In this document: one piece after another, positions 18,874 to 28,970 of the stretch
Position numbering within the stretch: the first letter of the stretch is position 1
Layout of the letters: each line of letters begins with the position of its first letter
Source: Oscillospiraceae bacterium
GTDB taxonomy: Bacteria > Bacillota > Clostridia > Christensenellales > QALW01
Assembly (NCBI GenBank): GCA_022009755.1
Contig: CP091722.1
Location: forward strand, 1,682,001-1,746,000
Direction: 5' to 3'
DNA length: 64,000 nucleotides
The notes under the pieces: generated by a model
Database searches by the model: none
The model's input: only the letters and a program-made list of their open reading frames with translations
What the model was told of the DNA's origin: nothing
Program-made: the position numbers and the translations under genes

Positions 18874-21599
18874 TTGAAGAAGCTGATAACGGCAATAATA
18901 ATGCTGACGGCGGCGGTGCTGCTGCTTTGCGCATGCACACCGGAACAGACGACCGTGCAGCCCACGCAGACACAATCGGGGCAGACGGAGCAGGCAACGC
19001 CCAGCGGACGGGAGTTTTTATATGATGAAAACGGGAATGTGATACAGCAGCCGCAGGTGAGGGATTATACCGCCATGTGGTGGAGAGACGGCTTCAACCG
19101 GGGCGGCAAATGGCAGATGAACATGCAGACGGGGTATTACGGCATGAGCGTAAGCACGCTTACGGGCACACTTAACACCTTCGGCGCGATAGAGCAGGAG
19201 ATATCGGAATCGGAGGCGGGCAAGGCCAACAACGAGCTTATAGATTCTCTTGCGCATATACGCACGCGCTTTGCGGTGATAGATGAAAGCGGAGAGCGCT
19301 GCGGCTATTCCGGCATGGAAGCGGTGGGGGCGGCAGCATAACCTCCAGGATATTGGAAAGCGGACGGTATATGCAGAGGATAGATGTGATGAGCATGAAG
19401 TTCTCGGGCATAGACAAGCTGCGGGGGCGGGTGGAGTATGCGGCGACGCCGGAGCATATGTCCATAGAGTTCTCGCTGTTCTCGCCGGATGAAAAGACGG
19501 AAGGCAAGGGGCTGGAGCTGCGTCTGGTGCTGCCGGAGAGCTATACCGAGCAAAAAAGCAGCTGCTCGGGGCGCGCCCTTACGGTGAGTGAGCCGGGCGG
19601 CGCGGGGTTCAGCATAATACTGCCCGCAAAGGAGGGCGTAAGCCTTAAGACGGAAGAGGGAGAGATAGTTATAACCTGCACGGGGCTTACTCTGGAAAAG
19701 AACACCTTTACGGGGTTTGGAGTGGTGCTGCTGCCGTCGGTTAAGGCAAGCACGCAGGATGCTATAAACTATATCACGCGGGAGGCGCTGGAGGTAAGCG
19801 CGGTGGAGGTATCGCCTAACGAAGGCAAGACCCACGAGGCGGCAATAGATACCTCCAAGGGCTATCTGAGCGTGAACATAGACAAGATGATGAACACGCA
19901 GACCGGGGAATACAACAGGAACGAAGAGGATCTGCTGAAATATGACCGTCTGCGCTTTACCATAACCAACAGCAGCGCGGCGGACATAAAGCTGCCGATA
20001 CAGTTTTACAAGGAGAAGAAGTTCGGCGTGGAGGGCTTTGCGCCGATGCTCCGGGACGCGCAGACCGGGGAGCCGATAGGCGTACAGGTGCAGCTGAGCA
20101 AGAACTGGCACTCGTATTCCAACAAAAGAACGGACGCGACATATGCGGCAAAGAACGATCCCAAGCGGTACTGGTCGGGGACATGGTTCCACGGGTATAC
20201 GATGTTGGACATACCGGCGGGTAAGAGCGTAACCTATGAGCTGTGCATAAGCTATGCGACATGGGGCGGAGTATACTCGGCGAGCCATTCGCAGCTGTGC
20301 CTTGCGGGCTGGGGCGGCAACTTCCAGCAGTGGGAGACCAGCGCGATAGGCTCCTTCGGGGAATCCTTCTGCTATGACCCGGAAACCGCGCACGGACGCT
20401 CCTTTATTGACGATATCCGGCCTCTGGCGGTAAACTCCATGGGCGGAAAGTACGGCTGGACGGCCTGCAACGGCGGCGGCAACATGCTTATGTACAACAC
20501 GGAAAAGAACGGCGGACTGATGTACTACGAGCAGGTTACCACCCGCTTCAAGAAGCAGGGCCCCAATCTTACCGAGGTTATATATTCCGGCGTTACGCTG
20601 GATAACGCGGTGCGCTTTGAGATAAAGGCGTATCTGCCGCGCACAAACGATGTATCCCGCGCATGGCACAGCTTCAGCTATACCTTCCTTAAGGATGTAA
20701 GCTTTGACAGAATGGTGTTCTATCAGTTCGGCGCGGACAACTATAACGACAACCGCTGGGATACCATGACGGTGGGCAACGACGACGGGCCCGTCAGCAT
20801 TACGATGGGGGGCAAAAAGTATTCCGGTCAGTTTGAGTGCCCCACCTCGGAGCAGACGGGCTATGTAGGCAGCGATACCATGCAGCGCATGGAGGTTCCC
20901 GGCAGCGGAATGTGGTTTGTGTTCACCGATGCGGTGAAGCTTTCCCACAAGCAGGGGCCGGATGCGGACCGTATGCTCAATGTGGTGGAATATAATGCAC
21001 AGCTTAACGGAAAGACTTATGATAAGCCCTCCTTTAACCTGCGCAACACCGTAAACGGAGGTTTCCCCTGCCTGCTTGTGGAGCTTTGCCCTGCGGCGGA
21101 GGTGGGAAACACTATAAAGGCGGGCAGCACGGTAACGGGCACGGTGGAATATCTTAACCTGCCCGTAAGCAAGAGCGTATATTACGGCCCCAGCGAGGTG
21201 CTTAAGAGCATACCGGCGGAGGAATTCAATACCTGGAAGCTGGCTTACCGCTATGCCGTGGGCAGCAAGACGGCGGCAACGGCAAAAATCGGCACGGTAA
21301 CACAGCAGCAGCCGCTGTTTGTGGAGTGCGCTCAAGGCAGCGATGTGCTGGCGGAGGTGACGGTAAAGGGCGGGATGTCCTATGTACCGCTGACCTTTAC
21401 GGGAGTGCCCTCGGCTTACGGATATGAGCTGGAGAAATATGAAAACGGACAGTGGGTAAAGGTGGATCAGTCGGTGCAGGGCAACGATTACTGGCAGTGC
21501 TGGTTTGATTCCGAAAAGGGCAGCTATGAGCTTACCTTCAATGCGGAGCACAGCGGCGATGCAAACGCGCAGTACAGTTACAGACTGGTAAAAAAATAA
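18874..21599 (+). CDS. Large secreted lipoprotein of 908 residues, function unknown (one frameshift)
   Basis: A TTG start at 18874 lies 7 bp after AGGAGG. The product begins MKKLITAIIMLTAAVLLLCAC, a lipoprotein signal peptide, followed by a TQ-rich linker. A five-G run at 19326-19330 lacks one G; restoring it gives 2727 bp and joins VGGGSITSRILESGRYMQ. The rest is beta-rich with many aromatic residues (MWWRDGFNRGG, KYGWTACNGGGNMLMY, SRAWHSFSYTF), which suggests carbohydrate-binding or glycoside-hydrolase-like beta domains, but I recognise no catalytic signature. It follows the sugar-type operon and has its own terminator. Probably a surface glycan-binding or glycan-degrading protein (inference). 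Confidence 0.75.
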
Positions 21600-21607
21600 T
21601 TATTAAA

Positions 21608-21645
21608 GCAAAAAAGCCGGAGCATAAAACGCTCCGGCTTTTTTT
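21608..21645 (+). terminator. Terminator after the 908-residue lipoprotein
   Basis: GCCGGAGC pairs with GCTCCGGC, flanked by A and T runs; it works on either strand and also lies downstream of the minus-strand metallo-hydrolase gene. Confidence 0.88.
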
Positions 21646-21701
21646 GCTTCTGCACAGCGCAGCGTGCGGCGTGTGTGGCGGGATAAGGCGGAAAAGGAAA
21701 A

Positions 21702-22544
21702 TCAGATATCCAGCTCCATGCCGTCATAGGCGACGGAAAGGCCGCGCTTTTGGGCTTCAAGGGTCAGCTCGCTGAAGGTCATGGCGTGCCCGTTTACATT
21801 AAAGCCGTTGTGGGAAAAATGGCTGCACACAAAAAGGGTGCGCTCATCGGCGGTGCCCTGAGATAAAAGGGCCTCCTTAAGGCGGGTGATGCAGTTTATG
21901 CCCATATGCCCGTAATCGGCTTCGGGAACGGAAAAGCTCATGGTGGTATCCAGCGATATCATATCGCAGCGCTTGTCTTTAAGATAGTCCATGGTCTGCG
22001 GCAGCAGCCAGCCGGTATCGTGGGCATAAAGGATGCGCTTGGAATCCTTTTCTATAAGGTATATGAAGGCCTGCTCCTCAAAGGCGTGGCAGGCGGGCAG
22101 GGGAATTACCGTAAAATCCTGCACCGAAACGGGGGCAAAGGCCGTGATGGTATGAAATTCGGTATGCACCATTTTGAATTCCCGACAGGCTTCGTTAAAG
22201 AGCTGCCCCACAGCCTCGTTTCCGTACACATTGAGGGTGTATTGCTCGGAGGGCAGGCAGAAGCAGGGGTCGGAACGGTTGATGAGCTGGTACATATCGC
22301 AGTGGTCGGAGTGCGAATGGGTGATGAAAATATCCCGCACGCGCCGTGCGTCAAAATATCCGAAGAGGCACTGCGTGAAAACATCGGGGTTGTAGTCCAG
22401 CATCAGGGTGCCGTCTATAACGGCGCCGGAGCGGGTGCGTACCTCCTTTCCGCCGCTCAGGCGGGCGTGGCTGCATACCGGGCAGTCGCAGTAAATGGAG
22501 GGTATGCCCTCGGCGGCGGCGGTGCCTAAATATCTGAAGTTCAT
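21702..22544 (-). CDS. Metallo-beta-lactamase-fold hydrolase, PhnP-like
   Basis: 280 residues from the ATG at 22544, which follows GGAGG by 4 bp. The start MNFRYLGTAAAEGIPSIYCDCPVCSHA resembles PhnP-type phosphodiesterases with a cysteine-bound structural zinc. The catalytic metal motif is THSHSDHCD (HxHxDH) near residue 75, with later ligands in LYAHDTGW and VCSHFSHNG. Likely a cytoplasmic phosphodiesterase or related hydrolase. The preceding gene on this strand, a ParB-like protein, ends 77 bp upstream, so they are probably co-transcribed. The true substrate is unknown. Confidence 0.83.
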   Translation of the reverse strand: MNFRYLGTAAAEGIPSIYCDCPVCSHARLSGGKEVRTRSGAVIDGTLMLDYNPDVFTQCLFGYFDARRVRDIFITHSHSDHCDMYQLINRSDPCFCLPSEQYTLNVYGNEAVGQLFNEACREFKMVHTEFHTITAFAPVSVQDFTVIPLPACHAFEEQAFIYLIEKDSKRILYAHDTGWLLPQTMDYLKDKRCDMISLDTTMSFSVPEADYGHMGINCITRLKEALLSQGTADERTLFVCSHFSHNGFNVNGHAMTFSELTLEAQKRGLSVAYDGMELDI

Positions 22545-22621
22545 GTTTCCTCCTGTAATAAGCCGTTTATAGGCGTGTTTTGCTGTTTTTGCAAAAATGC
22601 AAGGGACGCAAGGGAAATATA

Positions 22622-23224
22622 TCAATGCGTTTCAAAATATTCCCGGCAGAAGCCCAGCCACAGGCGGCAGTATTCCTCGTGGGGCAGAAGCGTGATATCC
22701 CGGGGTGAGAGTATGCCGCGCGCCGCCGCAAGGGAGGCAAAATCGTAAATATAGCCGTCGGCCGGGGAAATAAAGCCGTAAACCTTCTCAAAGCCCAGGC
22801 GGGAAGCGACATACAGCCGCGTATGCCCGTCAAGGGATATAAAGCGATCCTCCCGGCGGGTAAGGGGAATGATTATGTCCTTTTCCGATGCGATAAAGGT
22901 GGCTACGGCGCTTGCTTTAAGCTCGTCTGCATAAAACTGCGACGGCTGAATGGCGTCAAGCGGCAGACAGAACACCTCGGGTTTAGGAAAGCGGCGCAGA
23001 GTATTCCCCTTTTCATCGCAAAAGCAGGAGATGTGCCCCGCATATTCGCGCGCTTGCTCTATGACGGCGTCAAGCAGGCTGGCATCACCGCGCACTATGG
23101 CCGTATCGGCGGATATGATCTCCACCTCGCAGGGCTGCCCGTTTGCAAGGTAAGCCCCGTGCTGCCTGAGCACTTTTGGAGAAAAGCGGGGGTCGCTGTA
23201 ATCGTGTATGCGTTCAACCTTCAT
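22622..23224 (-). CDS. ParB/sulfiredoxin-like domain protein
   Basis: 200 residues. The segment LTRREDRFISLDGHTRLYVA near residue 125 matches the ParB/Srx core, where ParB has DGxHR-type residues that hold a nucleotide. There is no DNA-binding domain or partition partner, so a chromosome-partition role is unlikely. The N-terminus MKVERIHDYSDPRFSPKVLRQ begins with a conserved-looking IHDYSDPRF motif. It lies between asnS and the metallo-hydrolase on the same strand. I can name the fold but not the function. Confidence 0.6.
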   Translation of the reverse strand: MKVERIHDYSDPRFSPKVLRQHGAYLANGQPCEVEIISADTAIVRGDASLLDAVIEQAREYAGHISCFCDEKGNTLRRFPKPEVFCLPLDAIQPSQFYADELKASAVATFIASEKDIIIPLTRREDRFISLDGHTRLYVASRLGFEKVYGFISPADGYIYDFASLAAARGILSPRDITLLPHEEYCRLWLGFCREYFETH

Positions 23225-23300
23225 GGCTTTGCCGCGCTTGCTTTGCGCGGGAAGAAATCAGGCACACCCATTGAAGAAGGGTGTGCCTCTGCGGTGTTGT

Positions 23301-24698
23301 TTACAGCTCGCAGGATCCGGTAGTGCGGGGGAAGGGCAGAATGTCGCGGATGTTTGCCACTCCCGTTATATACATAAGCAGGCGCTCAAAGCCAAGACCG
23401 AAGCCGGAGTGCTCCACGCCGCCGAAGCGCCGCAGATCAATATACCACTGATAGGCGTCGATATCCATGCCCAGCTCCTTCATGCGGGCGGTAAGCTTCT
23501 CCGCATCGTTTTCGCGCTGGGAGCCGCCGATGATCTCGCCTATGCCCGGCACCAGAAGATCTACTGCGGCCACGGTTTTGCCGTCCGGATTCTGTTTCAT
23601 ATAGAAGGATTTTATCTCCTTGGGATAATCGGTTACAAATACGGGGCAGCCGAAGACCTCCTCGGTTATATAGCGTTCATGCTCCGTGGAAAGATCGCAG
23701 CCCCAGAACACGGGATAATCGAATTTGCGGCCGCTTTTTTGCAGCAGCTCTATGGCCTCGGTGTAGGTTACGCGCTTGAAGTGCTTCGTTCCCACCACAT
23801 TGTTCAGGCGGGCAAGCAGGCCGTTATCAAGGAATTTGTTGAAGAATTCCAGCTCGTCGGGCGCCTGCTCCATGCAGTAGTTAAGCACATATTTTATCAT
23901 GCTTTCGGCAATTTCCATATCGCCCTCAAGGTCGCAGAAGGCCATTTCCGGCTCTATCATCCAGAATTCCGCGGCATGACGGGTGGTATAGCTTTTTTCC
24001 GCGCGGAAGGTGGGGCCGAAGGTGTAGATTCTGCCGAAGGCCATGGCGGCGCTTTCTCCCATAAGCTGTCCGCTGACGGTAAGGCCCACCTTGCGCCCGA
24101 AGAAATCCTGCGAATAGTCCACGGCGCCTTCCGATGTGCGGGGCGGGTTGTTGATGTCAAGGGTGGTAAGCTGGAACATTTCGCCCGCGCCCTCGCAGTC
24201 CGAGCAGGTGATTATGGGCGTGTGCATATATACAAAGCCGTTTTCGTTAAAGAATTTGTGCAGCGCAAACGCGGCCAGGGAGCGCATACGGTAGGCGGCG
24301 CTGAGGGTGTTTGTGCGCTGGCGCAGATGCGGCATCGTGCGCAGGTATTCCATGGTGTGGCGCTTTTTCTGAAGCGGATAGTCCGGCGCGCAGGTGCCCT
24401 CCACGGTGACCTTTTCGGCACGCAGCTCAAAGGGCTGCTTTGCCTCCGGGGTGGGGATTATGCGCCCGGTAGCCGATATTGCGCTGCCCGCGCCCAGATG
24501 CACTATTTGATCAAAATTGTCCAGCTCGTCTTTTACAAGCACTACCTGAAGGTTGCGGAAGCAGCCGCCGTCGTTAAGCTCCACAAAGCCGAAGGCCTTG
24601 CTGTCGCGCACGGTGCGCGCCCAGCCGGCAACGGTTACTGTTTTATCATAATAGCTTTCCGGATGAGCAAAGAGTTCCTTGATATCCACACGATCCAT
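23301..24698 (-). CDS. asnS: Asparaginyl-tRNA synthetase
   Basis: 465 residues from the ATG at 24698 (AAAGGA upstream), the normal length. The OB-fold anticodon domain covers about 1-105 (VTVAGWARTVRDSKAFGFVEL). Class II motif 2 is FGRIYTFGPTFRAEKSYTTRHAAEFWMIEPEM, seen in parts, and motif 3 is GFGLGFERLLMYITG near the end. It aminoacylates tRNA-Asn. No T-box leader is visible upstream, in contrast to leuS and proS. The gene is intact. Confidence 0.96.
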   Translation of the reverse strand: MDRVDIKELFAHPESYYDKTVTVAGWARTVRDSKAFGFVELNDGGCFRNLQVVLVKDELDNFDQIVHLGAGSAISATGRIIPTPEAKQPFELRAEKVTVEGTCAPDYPLQKKRHTMEYLRTMPHLRQRTNTLSAAYRMRSLAAFALHKFFNENGFVYMHTPIITCSDCEGAGEMFQLTTLDINNPPRTSEGAVDYSQDFFGRKVGLTVSGQLMGESAAMAFGRIYTFGPTFRAEKSYTTRHAAEFWMIEPEMAFCDLEGDMEIAESMIKYVLNYCMEQAPDELEFFNKFLDNGLLARLNNVVGTKHFKRVTYTEAIELLQKSGRKFDYPVFWGCDLSTEHERYITEEVFGCPVFVTDYPKEIKSFYMKQNPDGKTVAAVDLLVPGIGEIIGGSQRENDAEKLTARMKELGMDIDAYQWYIDLRRFGGVEHSGFGLGFERLLMYITGVANIRDILPFPRTTGSCEL

Positions 24699-24848
24699 AT
24701 TAAAGGTGTCCTTTCGTTTATATGGCGGCAAAGCGCCGAATATTTTTGCCGTGCTGCCGTGCGCTGCCGGCATTTTTTTGGTGTTTATTGCTGCAATTAA
24801 GGGGCTGGTGCAATTAAGGGGCTGCTGCAATAAGGGGGCTGCGGCATT

Positions 24849-26531
24849 TTAGATTATGCGCACCCCGCATATGCGCTGAGTGCGTGTGCCCACCACCACG
24901 GTATTGCCGTAGGCCGCCGGGGTGGCTTCGATGTTCTTGCCCAGGCTTACGGTATCGTAAAGCTCGCCGGTAAGGCCGTCAAAGAGCATCATATTGCCGT
25001 CGCTGTCGCACTGAACCACATAGCCGTTGCCCTGAGAGTCGTAAATTCCCAATGGGGAGGACCATACATAATGGTTAAGCCGCACGCGCCATACCTCGGC
25101 GCCGGTTTTTTTATCAAGCGCCACAAGCAGACCCTTATTGAAGCCGCCGGTGCGGGCGATGGCAAAATATACAAGCCCGCCGAGGCTTTGCTTGCCCAGC
25201 AGCGCCGTGGCCTGAACGCCGCCGGAAACGCCCGCCATGGTGGCGCAGCGGTAGGTGCGCTGCCACAGCTTTTCGCCGGTGCAGGCGTTAATTTTCCATA
25301 TCGGTATGTCGCCGCAGTTGTTTTCGTCCTTGGTAAAGTGGAGGCTGGTGGAGATATAAATATAAGCGTTTCCGTCCTCCTCCTCCAGCACGGGGGAGGC
25401 GTTGGAGTCGTCCACCGTGTCGCAGGACCAGATGAGCTGCATGGTGTTTACATCATAGCACATAAGGTTGCCGCCGTTATCCGCAATGTACATATAGTTT
25501 TTCCACATAACGGCGGAGGATTCCATGCCCAGCCAATAGTTTTCCTCGCCGGAACGGCTGTTTGAATAGCGGGTGCGGCTTATTACCTCCGGCGCCAGCT
25601 TAAGGCTGCCGTTTTCAAGGGAGGAATTAAGACGCGTGGTGTATATTATGCCGTTTTCGGCGGGCTGAAGAACAATGTCGTTTTTTACATCGTACAAAGG
25701 GGAGGAATCGTAGCCGTGGAAGCAGTTGTGATCCTTTCGGGGGGCGAAGGGGTCGTCATATCCCAGCTCGCAGGCGATTTCGCCCTTTACAAGATCCAAT
25801 ACGAAGCTGCGCGCGCACCTCCCGGGCATGGAATCGCCCGCGCCCGCTATAAATATGGGAAGACCCGCCGGATGCAGGGAGCCGGTGCCCTTTATGGGCA
25901 TTCCCAGTACGATCTTATCCCGCGTGGGGGTGCCGTCCTCAAGGTCGAGAAAATAGACATTGCCGTCCATGGTGGGATATATAACCTCGATAAGATCCTT
26001 TTCCTTTTTATCGGGATAAAGGTTCATGAGCCTGCGGGTGTTTTCATCCCAGTTGATAATTATGGGCTGACCCGTCCAGCCGCTTCCCGTCCAGTATTTG
26101 CCGCGGCCGTTGGTTTTATCCAGTCTTCCGGTGCGGCAGGTCCATATGTCGGGACTGAAGCGCTTTTTTACAATATCCGCCGTGCCGTATGCGCCGCCGG
26201 AGCGGAAATTATCGCCCCGGAAGGTAACCACTCCCCGCAGGGAGGAATAGCTGCCGTCAAAGCTTATGCTGCGCGGCGCTATTTCGCGGTCGTTTTCGCA
26301 GACGAAATCAAGGCGTGCGGGGTCGCTTGCGGCGCAGCAGTGCGGCAGCGAGGAGGAAAGCTTGTCCTCGGGGGCGGGCTGCGGCGGAATTGCCTGCGCC
26401 GGCTCGCCTTTTTCGGGCTTTGCGCATACCTGCGCGCCGTGGCGGAGCTGGATATATGCCGTTGCCGCTATGAGAAGAAGGGAGCCTGCGCCCTGCGCGA
26501 TTTTAAGTAAAAGGGTTATGATATCCGGCAT
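24849..26531 (-). CDS. Membrane-anchored PQQ-type beta-propeller protein
   Basis: 560 residues. One N-terminal membrane helix (about 8-30) is followed by a proline-rich linker and repeated propeller blades, each with a Trp/Gly-containing turn: GNVYFLDLEDGTPTRD, YIADNGGNLMCYDVNT, KINACTGEKLWQ, LVALDKKTGAEVWRV, MMLFDGLTGELYDTV. These are PQQ-like (BamB/WD-like) repeats. It would lie outside the membrane as a protein scaffold or ligand-binding sensor. The order asnS, propeller, mreB is on one strand but with gaps over 150 bp, so co-transcription is unclear. Its ligand is unknown. Confidence 0.82.
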   Translation of the reverse strand: MPDIITLLLKIAQGAGSLLLIAATAYIQLRHGAQVCAKPEKGEPAQAIPPQPAPEDKLSSSLPHCCAASDPARLDFVCENDREIAPRSISFDGSYSSLRGVVTFRGDNFRSGGAYGTADIVKKRFSPDIWTCRTGRLDKTNGRGKYWTGSGWTGQPIIINWDENTRRLMNLYPDKKEKDLIEVIYPTMDGNVYFLDLEDGTPTRDKIVLGMPIKGTGSLHPAGLPIFIAGAGDSMPGRCARSFVLDLVKGEIACELGYDDPFAPRKDHNCFHGYDSSPLYDVKNDIVLQPAENGIIYTTRLNSSLENGSLKLAPEVISRTRYSNSRSGEENYWLGMESSAVMWKNYMYIADNGGNLMCYDVNTMQLIWSCDTVDDSNASPVLEEEDGNAYIYISTSLHFTKDENNCGDIPIWKINACTGEKLWQRTYRCATMAGVSGGVQATALLGKQSLGGLVYFAIARTGGFNKGLLVALDKKTGAEVWRVRLNHYVWSSPLGIYDSQGNGYVVQCDSDGNMMLFDGLTGELYDTVSLGKNIEATPAAYGNTVVVGTRTQRICGVRII

Positions 26532-26694
26532 TATAAAACCTCCGTTTCACACTGTACCGATATTTATTGCAATTGCTTTTATAAATAAAGCCGCATGCTG
26601 CCGCAAAAGCACGGCGGCAGGCCGGGCAATGCGCGGGTATATAATATAATGTATATATTATATATAATGTATGCGACATGCGCCGCAGTGCCGC

Positions 26695-27726
26695 TCAGAC
26701 CTCGCTGTCCATAAGATCATCCATATAAACATCGCCCCCGGCAAGGTGATCAAGGCAGGCGCCCGCTCCCAAAGCAACACAGGAAAGCGGATCCTCTGCG
26801 ATATAGCAATTTACATGGAAGGTTTCGGAAAACAGCTTGTCCAGCCCGAAAAGCAGGCTTCCGCCGCCCGTCATGCATATGCCGTTTACATATATATCGG
26901 CGGCAAGCTCCGGCGGCGTGCGCTCCAGAACCGAATGCACGCCCTGCACCAGGGTGTTTAGGTTTTCACTCATGGCAAGGCGCATTTCTTCGCTGGATAC
27001 CGTTATGGTTTTGGGAAGCCCGGTAAGCAGGTTGCGCCCGTTTATTTCGGTGTACAGGGTTTCGCTGCGCGGGAAGGCGGTGCCTATGTTTATTTTAAGC
27101 AGCTCGGCGGTGCGCTCGCCTATAAGCAGGTTGTGCTTGCGCTTGATATAGCGCACGATGGCCTCGTCCATTTTGTCCCCGGCAATTTTAAGGGAGGAGC
27201 TTATAACGCACTGCCCCATGGATATGACGGCTATGTCGGTGGTACCGCCGCCTATGTCCACTATCATGCTGCCGCGGGGGCGGGAAACATCAATGCCTGC
27301 GCCTATTGCCGCCGCGCGGGGCTCTTCTATAACGAAGACCTCCTTTGCCCCCAGATCGTATGCCACTTTTTTGACGGCGCGCTGCTCCACATCGGTGGCG
27401 CCGCTGGGAACGCACACCATAACGCGGGCGTTTTTGAGGCTTTTGCGGCCGCGCCACTTCAGAATGAACATCTGAAGCATTTTAAGGGTTACCATATCAT
27501 CGGATATTACTCCGTTGCGCAAAGGGCGCACCGCAATAATATTTCCCGGCGTTCTGCCCAGCATCCGCTGAGCCTCGATGCCTACGCCCTTGACGGCGCC
27601 GGTGCCTTTGTCCACCGCAGCCACGGAGGGCTCGCGCAGCACTATTCCCTTACCCTTGCAGTATATAAGCACATTTGCCGTGCCAAGATCAATGCCTATA
27701 TCCACCGATCTGTTGAATCCAAACAT
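26695..27726 (-). CDS. mreB: Rod-shape-determining actin homolog MreB/Mbl
   Basis: 343 residues, usual length. Actin-fold motifs: phosphate 1 DIGIDLGTANVLIY, connect 1 VIEEPRAAAIGAG, phosphate 2 MIVDIGGGTTDIAV, adenosine MTGGGSLLFGLDKL. It polymerises under the membrane and guides cell-wall synthesis, so the cells are expected to be rods. GGGGG precedes the ATG. No mreCD genes lie next to it, as for the Mbl/MreBH paralogs of Bacillota, so it may be a second copy. Confidence 0.94.
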   Translation of the reverse strand: MFGFNRSVDIGIDLGTANVLIYCKGKGIVLREPSVAAVDKGTGAVKGVGIEAQRMLGRTPGNIIAVRPLRNGVISDDMVTLKMLQMFILKWRGRKSLKNARVMVCVPSGATDVEQRAVKKVAYDLGAKEVFVIEEPRAAAIGAGIDVSRPRGSMIVDIGGGTTDIAVISMGQCVISSSLKIAGDKMDEAIVRYIKRKHNLLIGERTAELLKINIGTAFPRSETLYTEINGRNLLTGLPKTITVSSEEMRLAMSENLNTLVQGVHSVLERTPPELAADIYVNGICMTGGGSLLFGLDKLFSETFHVNCYIAEDPLSCVALGAGACLDHLAGGDVYMDDLMDSEV

Positions 27727-27957
27727 ATATTATCCCCCGGAACCGTCGGGTTTTGCCCGAATTTGCTGTTTTGCCTGCGGGCTTTGGCAAAAGGCTGCCC
27801 GCAGCGGACGGTTCACAAGGCTATTATATCACAACGCGGCAGAATAATCAAAGAGCAAACGCAAAATATAGAAGAATAAAGAAGAAACAGATACTGAAAA
27901 AGGAAGCGGCGTTTGGATACGCCGGGCGTGTTTACCGTTAAAAGCCGAAAAATAAAG

Positions 27958-27989
27958 CCTCCCGGCGGGACTGCAAGTCCGCCGGGAGG
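27958..27989 (-). terminator. Terminator of plsX-acpP-rnc
   Basis: CCTCCCGGCGG-ACT pairs across a three-base loop with one bulged base, and on the minus strand is followed by CTTTATTTTT. It lies 58 bp after the rnc stop. The rest of the 27727-28046 gap holds only an A-rich stretch. Confidence 0.8.
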
Positions 27990-28046
27990 AAAAAGTGCAT
28001 GATATGCGCCGTATTCGCCCCGAAAACCGCCTTTGTTAAAGTCCCG

Positions 28047-28745
28047 TTAAGGCTTTTCGGACTTTGTAAGCAGATTAAAGGCGCTGCCTGCGGCCTCCTG
28101 CTGTGCGGCTTTTTTTGTTTTTCCGCTGCCGCTGCCGCACATTTTTCCGTTTATCCATACGGAAAAGGTATAGCTGCGGTCGTGTGCGGGGCCGTGCTGC
28201 GCCTCCTCGCGGTATTCTATCCTTGCCGCTCCGTGCTGCTGCACAAGCTCCTGAAGGCGGCTTTTATGATCCACCGCTTCGCCGCAGTGCGCCGTGATAT
28301 CCTCCATACGGGCATCCATAAGGCGCAGCACCGCGGCACAGGCGGGCTCAAAGCCGGAATCAAGATATATTGCGCCGAAAACGGCCTCCAGCGCGTCGGA
28401 AAGTATGCTGGCCTTCTCCGCGCCGCCGCCGGCCCTTTCCCCTTGGCTGAGATACAGATACCGTCCGAGATTTATCTCCCTTGCCGCCACCGAAAGGGGC
28501 TGCTCGGATACGATTGCCGCCCGTATGCGGGAAAGCTCGCCCTCCGCCTTTGCCGGAAGGCGGGAGTACAGATATGTGCTTACCGCAAGCTCCAGCACGG
28601 CATCGCCCAGATATTCCATGCGCTGGTTGCTGCTTTGCTCCTTATGCTCGCCAAGGTAGGACGGATGAGTAAGAGCCTGCACAAGCAGGCTCCTGTCTGC
28701 AAAGGTATAACCGATAGCCGACTGTAAGGCGTCCAGTTCGTCCAT
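28047..28745 (-). CDS. rnc: Ribonuclease III
   Basis: 232 residues. The catalytic signature is NQRMEYLGDAVLEL near residue 40, with the later acidic pair in LSDALEAVFGAIYLD. The double-stranded RNA-binding domain occupies the C-terminal 70 residues and ends SGKTKKAAQQEAAGSAFNLL. It cuts double-stranded RNA in rRNA and mRNA maturation. It starts 1 bp after the acpP stop, the order acpP-rnc being common in Bacillota. Confidence 0.96.
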   Translation of the reverse strand: MDELDALQSAIGYTFADRSLLVQALTHPSYLGEHKEQSSNQRMEYLGDAVLELAVSTYLYSRLPAKAEGELSRIRAAIVSEQPLSVAAREINLGRYLYLSQGERAGGGAEKASILSDALEAVFGAIYLDSGFEPACAAVLRLMDARMEDITAHCGEAVDHKSRLQELVQQHGAARIEYREEAQHGPAHDRSYTFSVWINGKMCGSGSGKTKKAAQQEAAGSAFNLLTKSEKP

Positions 28746-28970
28746 TTACTGTCTTGCCTCAAGATATGCGGCGATGTCGCCCACGGTGCGCAGATTTGCC
28801 AGCTCCTCGTCCGGGATCTCGATGCCGTACTGCTCCTCAAGATCCAGCATAAGGGCGGCGATGTCCAGGGAGTCGGCCTTAAGGTCGTCAATAAGATTGG
28901 AATCCTTTGTTACTTTGGCCGGATCTATGGCCAGCTGCTCCGCTACCGAAGCTATGATTTTCTCTAACAT
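28746..28970 (-). CDS. acpP: Acyl carrier protein
   Basis: 74 residues from the ATG at 28970, preceded by GGAGGA. The phosphopantetheine site is ADSLD (Ser about 36) inside DLKADSLDIAALML. Carries growing fatty acyl chains; adjacent rnc and plsX fit a fatty-acid/phospholipid operon. A longer in-frame extension upstream (to 29228) is rejected because it is basic, GC-rich and lacks a ribosome site. Confidence 0.95.
   Translation of the reverse strand: MLEKIIASVAEQLAIDPAKVTKDSNLIDDLKADSLDIAALMLDLEEQYGIEIPDEELANLRTVGDIAAYLEARQ

Noticed and set aside
19305..21551. 748-codon open frame on the minus strand
   Set aside because: Exact shadow of the 908-residue lipoprotein; composition of a reverse-complement frame, no signal or domain.
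23208..24800. 530-codon open frame on the plus strand
   Set aside because: Antisense of asnS.
26638..26690. AT-rich palindromic stretch as an origin or attachment site
   Set aside because: Short, shares only a TATAATATAATGTATA-type word with 48930; no DnaA boxes or integrase nearby.
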